Shown here piece after piece: positions 52,039 to 61,109 of a stretch of 64,000 nucleotides of DNA (its first letter is position 1; each line of letters begins with the position of its first letter). Under the pieces are notes generated by a model that saw only the letters and a program-made list of their open reading frames with translations, was not told where the DNA came from and searched no databases. Origin of the DNA: Planctomycetia bacterium (GTDB taxonomy: Bacteria; Planctomycetota; Planctomycetia; Pirellulales; JACPPG01); NCBI GenBank assembly GCA_016191115.1, contig JACPPG010000023.1:1-64000 (forward strand), written 5' to 3'. The position numbers and the translations under genes are program-made.

Positions 52039-53904
52039 TCACGCGAATTCCCGCAGCCACATCTCGAGCATCAATAGCGCCCACAGGGGGTACACGTGGT
52101 CGGCCTGGCCACTGGTGTGCTCGCGCAGCAGCCGGGCGACCCCCTCAGGCTTGAAGTAGCCGCGGCGGCGGACCGTGTCTTCCGACAAAGCGTCGGTCAA
52201 CAGCTCGCGCAATTCCTTGCGGAACCAATCGCGCAAGGGCGGCGTGAAACCCATCTTCGGACGGTCGACCAGGTCGGTGGGCAGATAGCGGTACAGGAGC
52301 TTCCGCAGCAGGTACTTTTTCTGGCCGCTGCGGATTTTCAGCGACAAGGGAAGCCCGACCGCGCTTTCCCACAAGCCCTTGTCCAGCAGCGGGGCACGGG
52401 CTTCGAGCGAGAAACCCATCGTAGCGCGGTCCACCTTGACCAGGATGCCGTCGATCATCGGATGCGTCGCGTCGTAGATCATCGCCCCCGCGGTGGGACG
52501 CAGGCCCAGGGCCCGAATGAAGCGCGCCACTTCCTGCTCCGGCGATTCGCCCAGCTTTTCCTCGGGCACGAACGTGGAAAGGCCGGCGTATCGCCCCAGG
52601 TTGGCAAACAAACCGAAGAACGTGGCCGGGTCCCGCGCCGCCGACAGTTGGGCAAAACGCCGCAGCCGCTCGCGAGGCAAGAAGCGGTGCACGCGGGCGA
52701 CGGCGCGGCGGACGCGATGCCCGGCGAACCGCGCGTAATACTCGAAGTAATGCGACGCCAGGTACCGCTCGTAGCCGCCGAAAAGCTCGTCGCCTCCGTC
52801 ACCCGTCAGCACCACCGTGACGTCGCGGCGGGCCATCTGGGCGATCGCCAGCGTCGGAAACAGCGAAAAATCAACAATCGGCTCGTCGTAGTACTTCACC
52901 ACGTCCGGCACGTACGCCAGCAGGTCGTCGACCGACATGCGGTGCACCGTGTTTTCCACGCCCAGATGCGCCGCCACGCGAACGGCGTACTGGCTTTCGT
53001 CGAACTCGGAACTCGAGAAGCCGATCGTGAACGTCCTCACCCGGTCGGAGGCAACTTCCCGCATCAGGGCGACCACCAGGCTCGAATCGGTTCCGCCCGA
53101 AAGAAAGGCGCCCAAGGGCACGTCGGCCACCAACCGCTTCCGCACGGCGGACCGCATCTGGGCGTCGAGGTGGTCGAGCAACTCCGCTTCGCCGGAAAAC
53201 CGCGGCGCGTCGCGCCGGGCCACCTCGACCAGGCTCCAATGCGCGCGGTCGCGCTCGACGCCCTCGGGGCCGATCACCACGTAGTGACCGGGCCGCACCT
53301 TGAACGTGTCGACCAACAAGCTCCGCGGCGCGTGCAGGTATCCGACCTTGATGAACTCGTAGACGCTCGCTTCGTCGACCGCGGTGGGCACGTCGGGCCA
53401 GATGGCGATGGGCCGCAGCGTCGAGCCAAAGACGAGCAACTGGCCAGGCCGGTGGTAGTAGAAGAGCGGCTTCTTGCCGTGCGGGTCGCGGGCCAGCACC
53501 ATGCGGCGGTGGCGATCGTCCCAGATCGCGATGGCGAACATGCCGTCGAAGCGGGAGAAGCACTCCGCCTTCCATTGCTCGTACGCATGGACGATGACTT
53601 CGCTGTCGGTATGGCTGCGGAAGCGGTGCCCCAGTCCTTCGAGCTCGCGCCGCAACTCCTGGAAATTGTAGATCTCGCCATTGAAGACGGCCCAGATGTC
53701 GCCGGCCTCGCCGGTCATGGGCATCCGTCCGTGCGGCGAGAGATCGATGATCGACAGCCGCCGGTGGGCCAGGGCGACGTTGCCGTTGAGCCACGTGCCG
53801 GCGTCGTCCGGCCCGCGGCGAACGAGCGTATCGCGCGAGCGCTCGACGGCCCGCACGTCGACCGGCTGGCCGCCGGGGTACCAGACTCCGAAAATCCCGC
53901 ACAA
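52039..53904 (-). CDS. Asparagine synthase-like amidotransferase, second copy
   Basis: Predicted 621-residue AsnB-type enzyme with the N-terminal Cys2 nucleophile in MCGIFGVWYPGG and the synthase-domain loop LSGGTDSS around residue 269. Like its partner at 40138 it probably amidates a carboxyl group of a sugar; UDP-GlcA derivatives or ManNAcA are both possible. The two copies share the domain plan but differ in many positions, so they are old paralogues or separate acquisitions. It is one of three minus-strand genes in the locus. Confidence 0.9.
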   Translation of the reverse strand: MCGIFGVWYPGGQPVDVRAVERSRDTLVRRGPDDAGTWLNGNVALAHRRLSIIDLSPHGRMPMTGEAGDIWAVFNGEIYNFQELRRELEGLGHRFRSHTDSEVIVHAYEQWKAECFSRFDGMFAIAIWDDRHRRMVLARDPHGKKPLFYYHRPGQLLVFGSTLRPIAIWPDVPTAVDEASVYEFIKVGYLHAPRSLLVDTFKVRPGHYVVIGPEGVERDRAHWSLVEVARRDAPRFSGEAELLDHLDAQMRSAVRKRLVADVPLGAFLSGGTDSSLVVALMREVASDRVRTFTIGFSSSEFDESQYAVRVAAHLGVENTVHRMSVDDLLAYVPDVVKYYDEPIVDFSLFPTLAIAQMARRDVTVVLTGDGGDELFGGYERYLASHYFEYYARFAGHRVRRAVARVHRFLPRERLRRFAQLSAARDPATFFGLFANLGRYAGLSTFVPEEKLGESPEQEVARFIRALGLRPTAGAMIYDATHPMIDGILVKVDRATMGFSLEARAPLLDKGLWESAVGLPLSLKIRSGQKKYLLRKLLYRYLPTDLVDRPKMGFTPPLRDWFRKELRELLTDALSEDTVRRRGYFKPEGVARLLREHTSGQADHVYPLWALLMLEMWLREFA

Positions 53905-54228
53905 AGGTCGGCTCCCTGCTCAATGGGCCCGCGCGCGGCGTGGGCAGCGTATATTTCGATGCGGGACTCGGCAACAGCGTATCAGAATCATAGCCCCCGG
54001 GCCGGTCAAGGAGTTGGTCGCGGACAGTGCGAGGATGATTGCCACATCTTCGGTGGGAGGCGACTCCCGTCGCCGAACGACCGCTGTAGGAGGCGACTCC
54101 CGTCGCCGAACGACCGCTGTAGGAGGCGACTCCCGTCGCCGAACGACCGCGGGCAAGGGTTGAATATCTGGTTTGATTCGTCGGCGACGGGAGTCGCCTC
54201 CTGCAATGTCCGTTCGTAGCATGAATGA
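53905..54228. other. Intergenic region with tandem repeats
   Basis: About 320 bases between the divergent amidotransferase and glycosyltransferase genes, so promoters in both directions are expected. It contains the 33-bp tandem repeat (listed separately). No good -35/-10 pair was seen. Confidence 0.45.
54056..54203. repeat. 33-bp tandem repeat (three copies) plus inverted copy
   Basis: Three direct units of exactly 33 bp begin at 54056, 54089 and 54122, each starting GGAGGCGACTCCCGTCGCCG followed by AACGACCGC. An inverted copy of the first 22 bases lies at 54182-54203. The arm sequence is shared with 25570-25657. The inverted copy could pair with any of the three direct units, giving alternative hairpins. 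There are no spacers of differing sequence, so this is not a CRISPR array. Confidence 0.85.
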
Positions 54229-55398
54229 ATGAAGGTCCTGCTCAACACCACCACGCTCAATAAGGGCGGCGCGCTGCAAACATCGGGCGCGTTCATCCTG
54301 CAGGTTCTGCGCAACGACGACGGGATCGATTGGACGTTTGCCGTGTCGCGGCAGGTGGCCGACGAGCTAGCTCACTTTGGCGTCGACGCTCGGGAGCGGA
54401 TGATCGTTTTCGAGGAACTGCCCAGCCACAGCAAGGCCGCGCGCCGCCAATTGTCCGCTTTGGAAGCCGAAATACGGCCCGACGTCGTCTTCACGTTCTC
54501 TGGCCCCGCCTACGTCCGTTTCCGGAACTTCCACCTGATGGGCTGCTCGAACCCTTGGGTGACGCACTCGACGTTGACGGCGTACCGCAGCTTGTTTCCG
54601 CGCGGCTGGGCCGACAACGTGGCCCGCAATGTATACCGTGGCTGGTGGTTTCGCGCGGCTGACGCATGGGTCGTGCAGACCGAGACGGCCCAGCGGGGCC
54701 TGGCCCGCCGGCTGCGACTGCCGGCCGAGCGAATCGACGTCATCTCGAACACCTGCGGCGAGCGCTACCTCGCCGAGCAGGGCGCCCGGCCGTTTCCGCA
54801 GCCCGGCCAGAAGGTGCGAATCTTGAGTTTCTCGGCCCCGTACCGGCAAAAGAACCTGCAACTGCTGCCGCGGATCGCCCAGGAGCTCGCGCGGCGGCGG
54901 CCGGACCTCGATTTTTCGATCGTTATCACATTGCCGGAGGACCACTATGTCTGGCGGCTGGTGAGCCGGCGGATCGCGCAGGCCGGCGTCGCGCGCGTGA
55001 TCGAGAACCGCGGTCGCGTCCCAGTGGCCCAGGGGCCCGACCTATACCGCGCTTGCGACATCTGCCTCTTGCCCACCCTCCTGGAGACGTTCAGCGCCAA
55101 CTATCCCGAGGCGATGGCGATGGGCTTGCCGATTGTGACGACCGACCTCGATTTTGCTCGCGAGGTGTGCGGCGACGCCGCCTTATACTATCGGCCGCAC
55201 GACGCCGGGGCGGCGGCCGAGTGCGTCCTGCGGCTGTTGTCGGATCGCACGCAGTGGGAGCGGCAGATCGCCCGCGGCAAAGAGGTGCTCAAGCGGTTTC
55301 CCACGCCGCACGAGCGCTACCGGGCCTACGTCGACTTGCTGCGCCACTGGGGCGACCGGTTGCCGGCGCGCGAGCGGCACGAGGCAAAGACCACGTGA
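54229..55398 (+). CDS. Glycosyltransferase family 4, tandem copy 1
   Basis: Predicted 389-residue GT-B glycosyltransferase. The N-terminus MKVLLNTTTLNKGGALQTSG and the segments VVFTFSGPAYVRFRNFHLMG, ILSFSAPYRQKNLQLLPRIA and LLPTLLETFSANYPEAMAMG (donor-binding, with the E(x7)E pattern) are clear. It lies after the tandem repeats. Its stop overlaps the start of a paralogous gene. The two genes share most of these motifs word for word, evidence of tandem duplication. Confidence 0.9.
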   Translation: MKVLLNTTTLNKGGALQTSGAFILQVLRNDDGIDWTFAVSRQVADELAHFGVDARERMIVFEELPSHSKAARRQLSALEAEIRPDVVFTFSGPAYVRFRNFHLMGCSNPWVTHSTLTAYRSLFPRGWADNVARNVYRGWWFRAADAWVVQTETAQRGLARRLRLPAERIDVISNTCGERYLAEQGARPFPQPGQKVRILSFSAPYRQKNLQLLPRIAQELARRRPDLDFSIVITLPEDHYVWRLVSRRIAQAGVARVIENRGRVPVAQGPDLYRACDICLLPTLLETFSANYPEAMAMGLPIVTTDLDFAREVCGDAALYYRPHDAGAAAECVLRLLSDRTQWERQIARGKEVLKRFPTPHERYRAYVDLLRHWGDRLPARERHEAKTT

Positions 55399-56573
55399 AA
55401 GTCCTCCTCAACACGACGACGCTTCGCCTGGGCGGCTCGCTGCAAACGTCGAGCGCCTTCATCATGCAGGCGCTGGCGAATCCCGGCGAGATCGAGTGGG
55501 TCTTTGCCGCCTCGAAGATGGGCGTCCGCGAGCTGGCGCAATTCGGCGTGGAGCCGCCGCCGAACATGATCGTGTTCGACAAGCCGCCGACCTTCAGCCC
55601 CCGTGTGCGCAGGCGCCTGTGGAAGCTGGAGGACGAGGTCAATCCGGACATGGTGTTCACGTTCTCCGGCCCGGCCTACGTGCGCTTTCGCCGCTTCCAC
55701 CTGTTGGGCTGCTCGGCCGGCTGGGTGACGCACTCGACGTGGACCGCCTATCGCAGCCTGGGCACAGTGCGCGATTGGGCCATTTGCGCCGTCCGCAATC
55801 TGTACAAGGCGCTGTGGTTCCGGCAGGCCGATGCGTGGGTCATGCAGACCGAGACGGCCAAGCGCGGCCTCTCGCGGCGATTGCGCGTCCCGCCGGAGCG
55901 AATCAGCGTGATCCTCAATACGTGCGGCGAGCGCTACCTGAAGGAGCAAGGCGCGCGCCCCTTTCCCGTGCCTGGCCAGACGACGCGCATCCTCTGCTTC
56001 TCGGTGGGCCACAAGCACAAGAACCTGGAGATTCTGCCGCGGATAGCCGCCGAACTTGATCGGCAACGGCCCGATCTGGATTTCAGGATCGTGATCACGC
56101 TTCCCACGAACGATCGCGTCTGCCGGCGGGTGATGCACCGTGCTAAGCGGCTGGGTGTGACCGACCGGTTCGAAAACGTCGGCCCCGTGCCCGTGGCTCG
56201 CGGCCCGGAGCTCTATCGCACTTGCGACATTTCCTTGTTGCCTACGCTGCTGGAGACATTTAGCGCGAACTATCCCGAGGCGATGGCGATGGGGCTGCCG
56301 CTGGTGACGACGGACCTCGATTTCGCGCACGACGTGTGCGGCGACGCGGCGCTGTACTACCCGCCGCAGGACGCCGCGGCCGCGGCGGCGTGCGTCGCGC
56401 GATTGCTCGGCGACCGTGAGCTGTGGCAGCGGCAGATCGCCCGCGGCACCGAAGCGCTCAAGCGCTTCCCGACTCCCCGCGAGCGATATGAGCAGTACGT
56501 GAGCTTGCTGTTGTCGTTGCGCGACAGGATGCCGGCGCCCTCGCGCGAGCCGGCGGCGCCGGTGGCGAAGTGA
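55395..56573 (+). CDS. Glycosyltransferase family 4, tandem copy 2
   Basis: Predicted 392-residue paralogue of the preceding protein, starting at GTG 55395 overlapping the previous stop (GTGA). The segments FTFSGPAYVRFRRFHLLGC, ERISVILNTCGERYL and LLPTLLETFSANYPEAMAMG match copy 1 closely. The acceptor-binding N-terminal half differs more than the donor half. This suggests both use the same or a similar nucleotide sugar but add it to different acceptors, for example two successive residues of the same sugar. Confidence 0.9.
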   Translation: MKVLLNTTTLRLGGSLQTSSAFIMQALANPGEIEWVFAASKMGVRELAQFGVEPPPNMIVFDKPPTFSPRVRRRLWKLEDEVNPDMVFTFSGPAYVRFRRFHLLGCSAGWVTHSTWTAYRSLGTVRDWAICAVRNLYKALWFRQADAWVMQTETAKRGLSRRLRVPPERISVILNTCGERYLKEQGARPFPVPGQTTRILCFSVGHKHKNLEILPRIAAELDRQRPDLDFRIVITLPTNDRVCRRVMHRAKRLGVTDRFENVGPVPVARGPELYRTCDISLLPTLLETFSANYPEAMAMGLPLVTTDLDFAHDVCGDAALYYPPQDAAAAAACVARLLGDRELWQRQIARGTEALKRFPTPRERYEQYVSLLLSLRDRMPAPSREPAAPVAK

Positions 56574-56623
56574 CGAGGTTGACAGCCCCTCCCGGGGACG
56601 TAATCCCGTCTTTCGGCGGCCAA

Positions 56624-56652
56624 TTGTCGCGGTTGCAGACCGTGGCTATGCT
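56624..56652 (+). promoter_or_regulatory. Candidate promoter for carbamoyltransferase
   Basis: TTGTCG (56624-56629) is followed after 17 nt by TATGCT (56647-56652). Each hexamer matches the sigma70 consensus at four of six positions. The site lies in the 270-bp gap before the carbamoyltransferase gene. Weak sequence-only prediction. Confidence 0.3.
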
Positions 56653-56846
56653 ATGGTTTCTTGACCCTTTGCCCGGTGGCTAGCCGGGGGGCGAGTGGGT
56701 GGCTGGCAGGCTCGCCGAAACCGGGGCGCCGTAAGAAGATTCCTTTAGCCGCCGTTCGGCGGCGCCCCTGGGGCGGCCGTCAACCCTACTACGTTTCCGC
56801 TTGCCGGGGCCGGCAAGCGGCCCCACCCCGCGAGAACAACCTCCCG

Positions 56847-58589
56847 ATGAGCGTCATTTTAGGGATCAACGCCTTCCACGCCGGCGCAAGCGCGGCGCTA
56901 TTGGTCGATGGCCAGCCGGTGATCGCCATTCCCGAGGAACGGCTCAACCGCGTCAAGTACTACGCCGGCTTTCCCAGCATGGCGGTGCGCCGCTGCCTGG
57001 AGATCGCCGGGCTGAAGCTTGCGGACATCGACCACGTGGCCGTGGGGCGCGAGCCGTCGGCCAACCGTGGCAAGAAGATCGAGTACGTCCTCAAGAACCC
57101 CACGAAGCTTTTGAAGCTGCTCAAGGTCCGCGCGGCCCGCAGCCAGTTGGACGATCTCAAGACGCTGATCGCCGAGGGGTGCGACGCCGATCCCGGCCAA
57201 CTCCGCTTTCGCCAGTGGAACGTCGAGCACCACCTGGCCCACACCGCCAGCGCCTACTTTATCTCGGAGTGGGACAAGGCGGCCGGATTCTCGCTGGACG
57301 GGTCGGGCGACTTCGTCACATGCATGCTGTGCGACTGTGAAGGGGACCAGATCACCGTCAAGCACCGCGTGTACGTGCCACACTCGATGGGGTCGCTGTA
57401 CACGATGATCTGCGAGTTCATCGGCTACGGCCAGTACGGCGACGAAGGGAAGGTGATGGGTCTGGCCCCGTTGGGCAAGGACACCTACCACGAGCGGTTC
57501 GACGAGATGGTGATCCTGGACGGCGACAATTTCCAGCTCAATTCGAAATACTTTTTGCCCTTCGGCTCGGACCAGGGGCTGGAGATCGACGACAAGGGAC
57601 AGATGGTCATCCACCGCCACTATTCGGATTACATGCTGGAGCTGTTCGGACCGCCCCGCGCCGACAAGGCCGAGCTGACCCAGCGCGAGATGGACCTGGC
57701 GTTCGGCCTGCAACGCGTGTTCGAAAAGGGCTACATGCACATCCTCAACGCCCTGCACCGCATGGTCCCGTGCGAGCGGGTGGTGATGTCGGGCGGCTGC
57801 GTCTTGAACAGCGTGGCCAACGGCAAGCTGTTCGATCAGACGCCGTTCCGCGAGACGTGCATCCAGCCGGCCGCCGGGGACGACGGATTGTCGCTGGGCG
57901 CCGCGCTGTACGTCAGCAATTCGATGCTCAAGGAAGGCCGCCGCTATGCGATGCGCGACGCTTACCTGGGCCCCGAGTTCAACGAGGCCGAAATGAAGGC
58001 CGACCTGGATAGCGCGGGCGTGAAGTACCGGCGGCTGGAGCGGCAGCCGCTTTTGGAAGCGACGATCGACGAGATCGTCAAAGGCAACGTCGTCGGCTGG
58101 TTCCAGGGACGCATGGAATGGGGGCCGCGGGCCTTGGGCAACCGCTCGATCGTCGTGCATCCGGGTCTGCCGAACATGAAGGACGTGCTCAACGCCCGCA
58201 TCAAGCGCCGCGAGGCGTTCCGTCCGTTCGCCCCCAGCGTGCTGGCCGAGCGGCAGACGGACATCTTCGAGCATGCGCACCCGTCGCCGTTCATGCTGCA
58301 CGTCTACAAGATCAAGCCCGCCTGGCGCGAGCGGCTGGTGGCCGTGAACCACGTGGACAATACCGGCCGCTTGCAGTCGGTCAGCCGCGAGGAGAATCCG
58401 CTCTACTACGATCTGATTCGCGAGTTCGACAAGCGGACCGGCATTCCGGTGCTGTTGAACACGAGCTTCAACGAGAACGAGCCCATCGTCTGCCGGCCGT
58501 CGGAAGCAATCGACTGCTTTCTCCGCACCAAGATGGATACGCTGGCGATCGGCCCGTTCGTGTGTACGAAGGGGCCAGGCGCCGCCTGA
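56847..58589 (+). CDS. Carbamoyltransferase (NodU/CmcH/TobZ family)
   Basis: Predicted 580-residue cytoplasmic O-carbamoyltransferase. It makes carbamoyl-AMP from carbamoyl phosphate and ATP, and transfers the carbamoyl group to a sugar hydroxyl. The N-terminal Kae1-like domain shows ILGINAFHAGASAALL, VEHHLAHTASAYF (His cluster about 127-131), FSLDGSGDF and SGGCVLNSVANGK. The C-terminal YrdC-related domain shows MEWGPRALGNRSI (about 422-434), FRPFAPSVL and PVLLNTSFNENEPIV. The ATG at 56847 fits the family N-terminus exactly; the open frame upstream is arginine-rich and unlike it. Confidence 0.93.
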   Translation: MSVILGINAFHAGASAALLVDGQPVIAIPEERLNRVKYYAGFPSMAVRRCLEIAGLKLADIDHVAVGREPSANRGKKIEYVLKNPTKLLKLLKVRAARSQLDDLKTLIAEGCDADPGQLRFRQWNVEHHLAHTASAYFISEWDKAAGFSLDGSGDFVTCMLCDCEGDQITVKHRVYVPHSMGSLYTMICEFIGYGQYGDEGKVMGLAPLGKDTYHERFDEMVILDGDNFQLNSKYFLPFGSDQGLEIDDKGQMVIHRHYSDYMLELFGPPRADKAELTQREMDLAFGLQRVFEKGYMHILNALHRMVPCERVVMSGGCVLNSVANGKLFDQTPFRETCIQPAAGDDGLSLGAALYVSNSMLKEGRRYAMRDAYLGPEFNEAEMKADLDSAGVKYRRLERQPLLEATIDEIVKGNVVGWFQGRMEWGPRALGNRSIVVHPGLPNMKDVLNARIKRREAFRPFAPSVLAERQTDIFEHAHPSPFMLHVYKIKPAWRERLVAVNHVDNTGRLQSVSREENPLYYDLIREFDKRTGIPVLLNTSFNENEPIVCRPSEAIDCFLRTKMDTLAIGPFVCTKGPGAA

Positions 58590-58601
58590 GCGAGCGCGGG
58601 G

Positions 58602-58693
58602 ACGCGGGAAAATGGGACTGGCTCCGAGCGCGTTTGAAGTGGATTCCTCGGACCGCGCCGCGTCTCGGTGCCTGTCCCATTTTCCCGCCGGCG
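58602..58693 (+). repeat. Third copy of palindrome-ended repeat (core only)
   Basis: The terminal arms GCGGGAAAATGGGACTGG (58604-58621) and CCTGTCCCATTTTCCCGCC are the same as in copies A and B, but the loop between them (about 40 nt) is unrelated. Conserved arms with a changed loop suggest that selection or mobility acts on the hairpin ends. It lies between the carbamoyltransferase and propeller genes. Confidence 0.8.
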
Positions 58694-58731
58694 CGGCGAC
58701 CGGGGCGTGAATTGACGAAAGACCCAGCCTG

Positions 58732-59838
58732 ATGGCCGGCCCGGCTTGCCCTTCGCCCTGGACGCTCGAAGAGCTGCGCCCACTGCGCGGCTACAGCATC
58801 GAGTGGGCCGAGCCGGGGGAACTAATCCTGGCCCGCCGCAACGAATTGTTTCGCGCCCGGCAGTTCGGGCCGCCCTTTGAATCGCTGGGCCGCGTGCCGG
58901 CACCGGCGCTCAAGGCCGCGGCCAGCCGCTTTCGCCCCGCCCAGCGGGCGCTGCGGTTCATGTTCTACAACGTGCTGAAGCTTCCCGATGGGCGGCTGTT
59001 CTTCACCTTTGACCGGCTCATCGGCGTGGGGCGCGATGGCCGATACGAGGCCATCTCGGGCCTGGCGCGGCCGGCGCGCGTGCTCCGCGGCTCGTGTGCG
59101 CTCGATTCCCACGGCGACGTGTACTTTGGCGAGTACGTCGGCAATCCCCAGCGGCACGAGATCCACGTCTACAGGCTGCCGCATGGCGCGACGAAACTAG
59201 AGATCGTCCACACGTTCGCCGCTGGCGAGGTGCGGCACGTACACGGCATCTACGCCGATCCTTTTGGCGGCGGTCTATGGTGCGTCACAGGCGATCGCAC
59301 GACCGAATGCCGCGTGATGCGCACCATGGACCGGTTTCGCACGATCGACGTCGTCGGTTGCGGGGACGAGACGTGGCGGGCGGTCAGCCTGCTATTCAGC
59401 CCGCGCGGCATCTACTACGGGTCGGACGCGGAGTTCATCGAAAATCACCTGTATTCAATCGACCGCGTGACGGGCGAGCGGACGTGCCTGAGTGCGATCG
59501 ACGGGCCCGTCTACTATTCTTGCGCCGTAGGGGACGACCTCTTCTTCGGCGTCACCGCCGAGCTGTGCCCCAGTCAGAAAGATCGCCGCGGATCGCTGTG
59601 GCACGTCCGCGCCGGCGCGCCGGCCGCGCGCGTCCTGTCGATCGACAAGGATGCCCTGCCGGTGCGGTACTTTCAGGCCGGCACGTGGCAATTCCCCCGC
59701 GGCCCCGGCTGGGGTGACGATTTGCTCGTGCACCTGGTGGCGCTGCGCGGTGACAATCGGACGTACGCCCTGCGGCGTCGCCGCGTGGCCGCGGCGTCCG
59801 CGAGCCCGTCGGTTGACGAGCCTGCAAGGGGTCATTAG
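58732..59838 (+). CDS. Hypothetical beta-propeller-like protein
   Basis: Predicted 368-residue protein of unknown function. Repeated blade-like segments are visible, such as LPDGRLFFTFDRLIGVGRDG, CALDSHGDVYFGEYVGN, HGIYADPFGGGLWCVTGD, LLFSPRGIYYGSDAEF and LYSIDRVTGERTCLSAID. These match the rhythm of a six- or seven-bladed propeller. No signal peptide or membrane segment is seen, so it may be cytoplasmic. It may bind the nascent chain or a partner enzyme; a glycoside-binding role is possible but unproven. It sits between carbamoyltransferase and SGNH/MBOAT genes. Confidence 0.6.
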   Translation: MAGPACPSPWTLEELRPLRGYSIEWAEPGELILARRNELFRARQFGPPFESLGRVPAPALKAAASRFRPAQRALRFMFYNVLKLPDGRLFFTFDRLIGVGRDGRYEAISGLARPARVLRGSCALDSHGDVYFGEYVGNPQRHEIHVYRLPHGATKLEIVHTFAAGEVRHVHGIYADPFGGGLWCVTGDRTTECRVMRTMDRFRTIDVVGCGDETWRAVSLLFSPRGIYYGSDAEFIENHLYSIDRVTGERTCLSAIDGPVYYSCAVGDDLFFGVTAELCPSQKDRRGSLWHVRAGAPAARVLSIDKDALPVRYFQAGTWQFPRGPGWGDDLLVHLVALRGDNRTYALRRRRVAAASASPSVDEPARGH

Positions 59839-59887
59839 GGTTGAGTTTTCCCTGCTTCCGCCGCCCCCGTCGATCTGTCGCGATAGC

Positions 59888-61108
59888 ATGTCGTTGACTT
59901 CCACAACCGTCGCCACGCCGACCGATGCGGCGGATGACCATGCCGCCGGACCCGATCGGGGATGGCTCGCCATCGTGCCGCTCGTTGCCGGCGCCCTTTT
60001 GGCCGGCTACATGCTCCATGCCGCCTTCGGCGGCCAGCGGACCAGTTTCGAGGACCTCGGCCTGGGCATCAACACCGCCAATCACCTGGGAACGTTCGAG
60101 GGCGAGCCGATCCACGGGCGAGACGCCCGCAAAGACAAACAAGAACCCGGCGATCCCCCGAATGTCGAGCAGGTGATGGCCGCATGGAAGCGGCGCGGCG
60201 CGCAGCCGGTGGGGCTGTTTTTGGGCAATTCGCAGATACACGGCATCAATCAATACAAAGAGGGCCAAGAAAACGCCGCGGAGATGCTCTTCAAACGGCT
60301 AAGGCCGCGAGGCGTCGACCTGCTGACGTTCACGCAGCCTAGCGCCAGCCTTCAGGAGCACTACATCCTGTTCGAGTACTTGTTGGCGCGGCTGCACCCG
60401 AAGTTCCTCATTCTGCCGGTCGTCTTCATGAACCAGCGGGCGTTCGACGTGCGTGACGGGATCGCGGTCTGCGTGCAGGATCCCGAGACGCGGCAGGCAC
60501 TCGCGCAGACCGAGATCGGTCGCCGGCTGGTCGCGCGGTTCGGCGCCGCGCCGGACGAATCGGCCGACAAGGACATGGCAGCGTTGGAAAAGACCACGCA
60601 AGAAGTCACCGAAAAGGCGCTCACCGACTGGCTCTCCAGGCATTGGACGCTGTGGGAGCTGCGGCCCGAGGCTCGCGGCCAAATCGCCGACGCGTTGATT
60701 CGCGGCCGTAACACGGTCCTGGGGATCAGCGGCCAGTCGAAGCGGCACATGATCAAAGGCGCCTACGACGCCAATATGGAGGCTCTGGCGGCGATCCTGG
60801 AATCGGCCCGGCAGCACGACGTGCAAGTTCTCGTATACATCGCGCCGATCCGGCACGATGCCGAGCCGCCGTACATCGCCAGTGAGTACGACGCCTGCCG
60901 GAAGCAAGTGCGAGAGCTGGCCGAAAAGTACGGCGCCGCGTTCGCCGACCTGGATGAAGCGGTCCCGTCGGAACTGTACGGGGTGCACAGCTCGCGCGTC
61001 TTCGGCCGCGAGTCGCAGCCCGACTTCTTCCATTTCCAGGAAGGGGCGCACCGCCGCTTGGCCGACGCCCTGGGCGAGCTGATCGAGAACCGCATCCTGA
61101 ACCATTAG
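59888..61108 (+). CDS. SGNH-like periplasmic protein (MBOAT partner 3)
   Basis: Predicted 406-residue protein with an N-terminal signal anchor (about 26-47, WLAIVPLVAGALLAGYMLHA). Block I is LFLGNSQIHGINQ with the GNS form seen in partner 1, and PDFFHFQEGAHRRLAD supplies the DxxH pair. The region between contains the sequence LIRGRNTVLGISGQSKRHMIKGAYD. It is followed 100 nt later by MBOAT 3, with a palindromic repeat in the gap. ATG 59888 is chosen for the signal-anchor position; the frame is open further upstream, overlapping the propeller gene. Confidence 0.8.
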   Translation: MSLTSTTVATPTDAADDHAAGPDRGWLAIVPLVAGALLAGYMLHAAFGGQRTSFEDLGLGINTANHLGTFEGEPIHGRDARKDKQEPGDPPNVEQVMAAWKRRGAQPVGLFLGNSQIHGINQYKEGQENAAEMLFKRLRPRGVDLLTFTQPSASLQEHYILFEYLLARLHPKFLILPVVFMNQRAFDVRDGIAVCVQDPETRQALAQTEIGRRLVARFGAAPDESADKDMAALEKTTQEVTEKALTDWLSRHWTLWELRPEARGQIADALIRGRNTVLGISGQSKRHMIKGAYDANMEALAAILESARQHDVQVLVYIAPIRHDAEPPYIASEYDACRKQVRELAEKYGAAFADLDEAVPSELYGVHSSRVFGRESQPDFFHFQEGAHRRLADALGELIENRILNH

Positions 61109-61109
61109 C

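Noticed and set aside
54056-54154. 33-bp repeats considered as a CRISPR array
   Set aside because: The units are directly adjacent without variable spacers, and the arm sequence occurs elsewhere as a hairpin; no cas genes.
53920-54314. Open frames with repeated ESPPT-like peptides
   Set aside because: They are translations of the 33-bp tandem repeat on the minus strand; period 33 keeps the frame open by chance.
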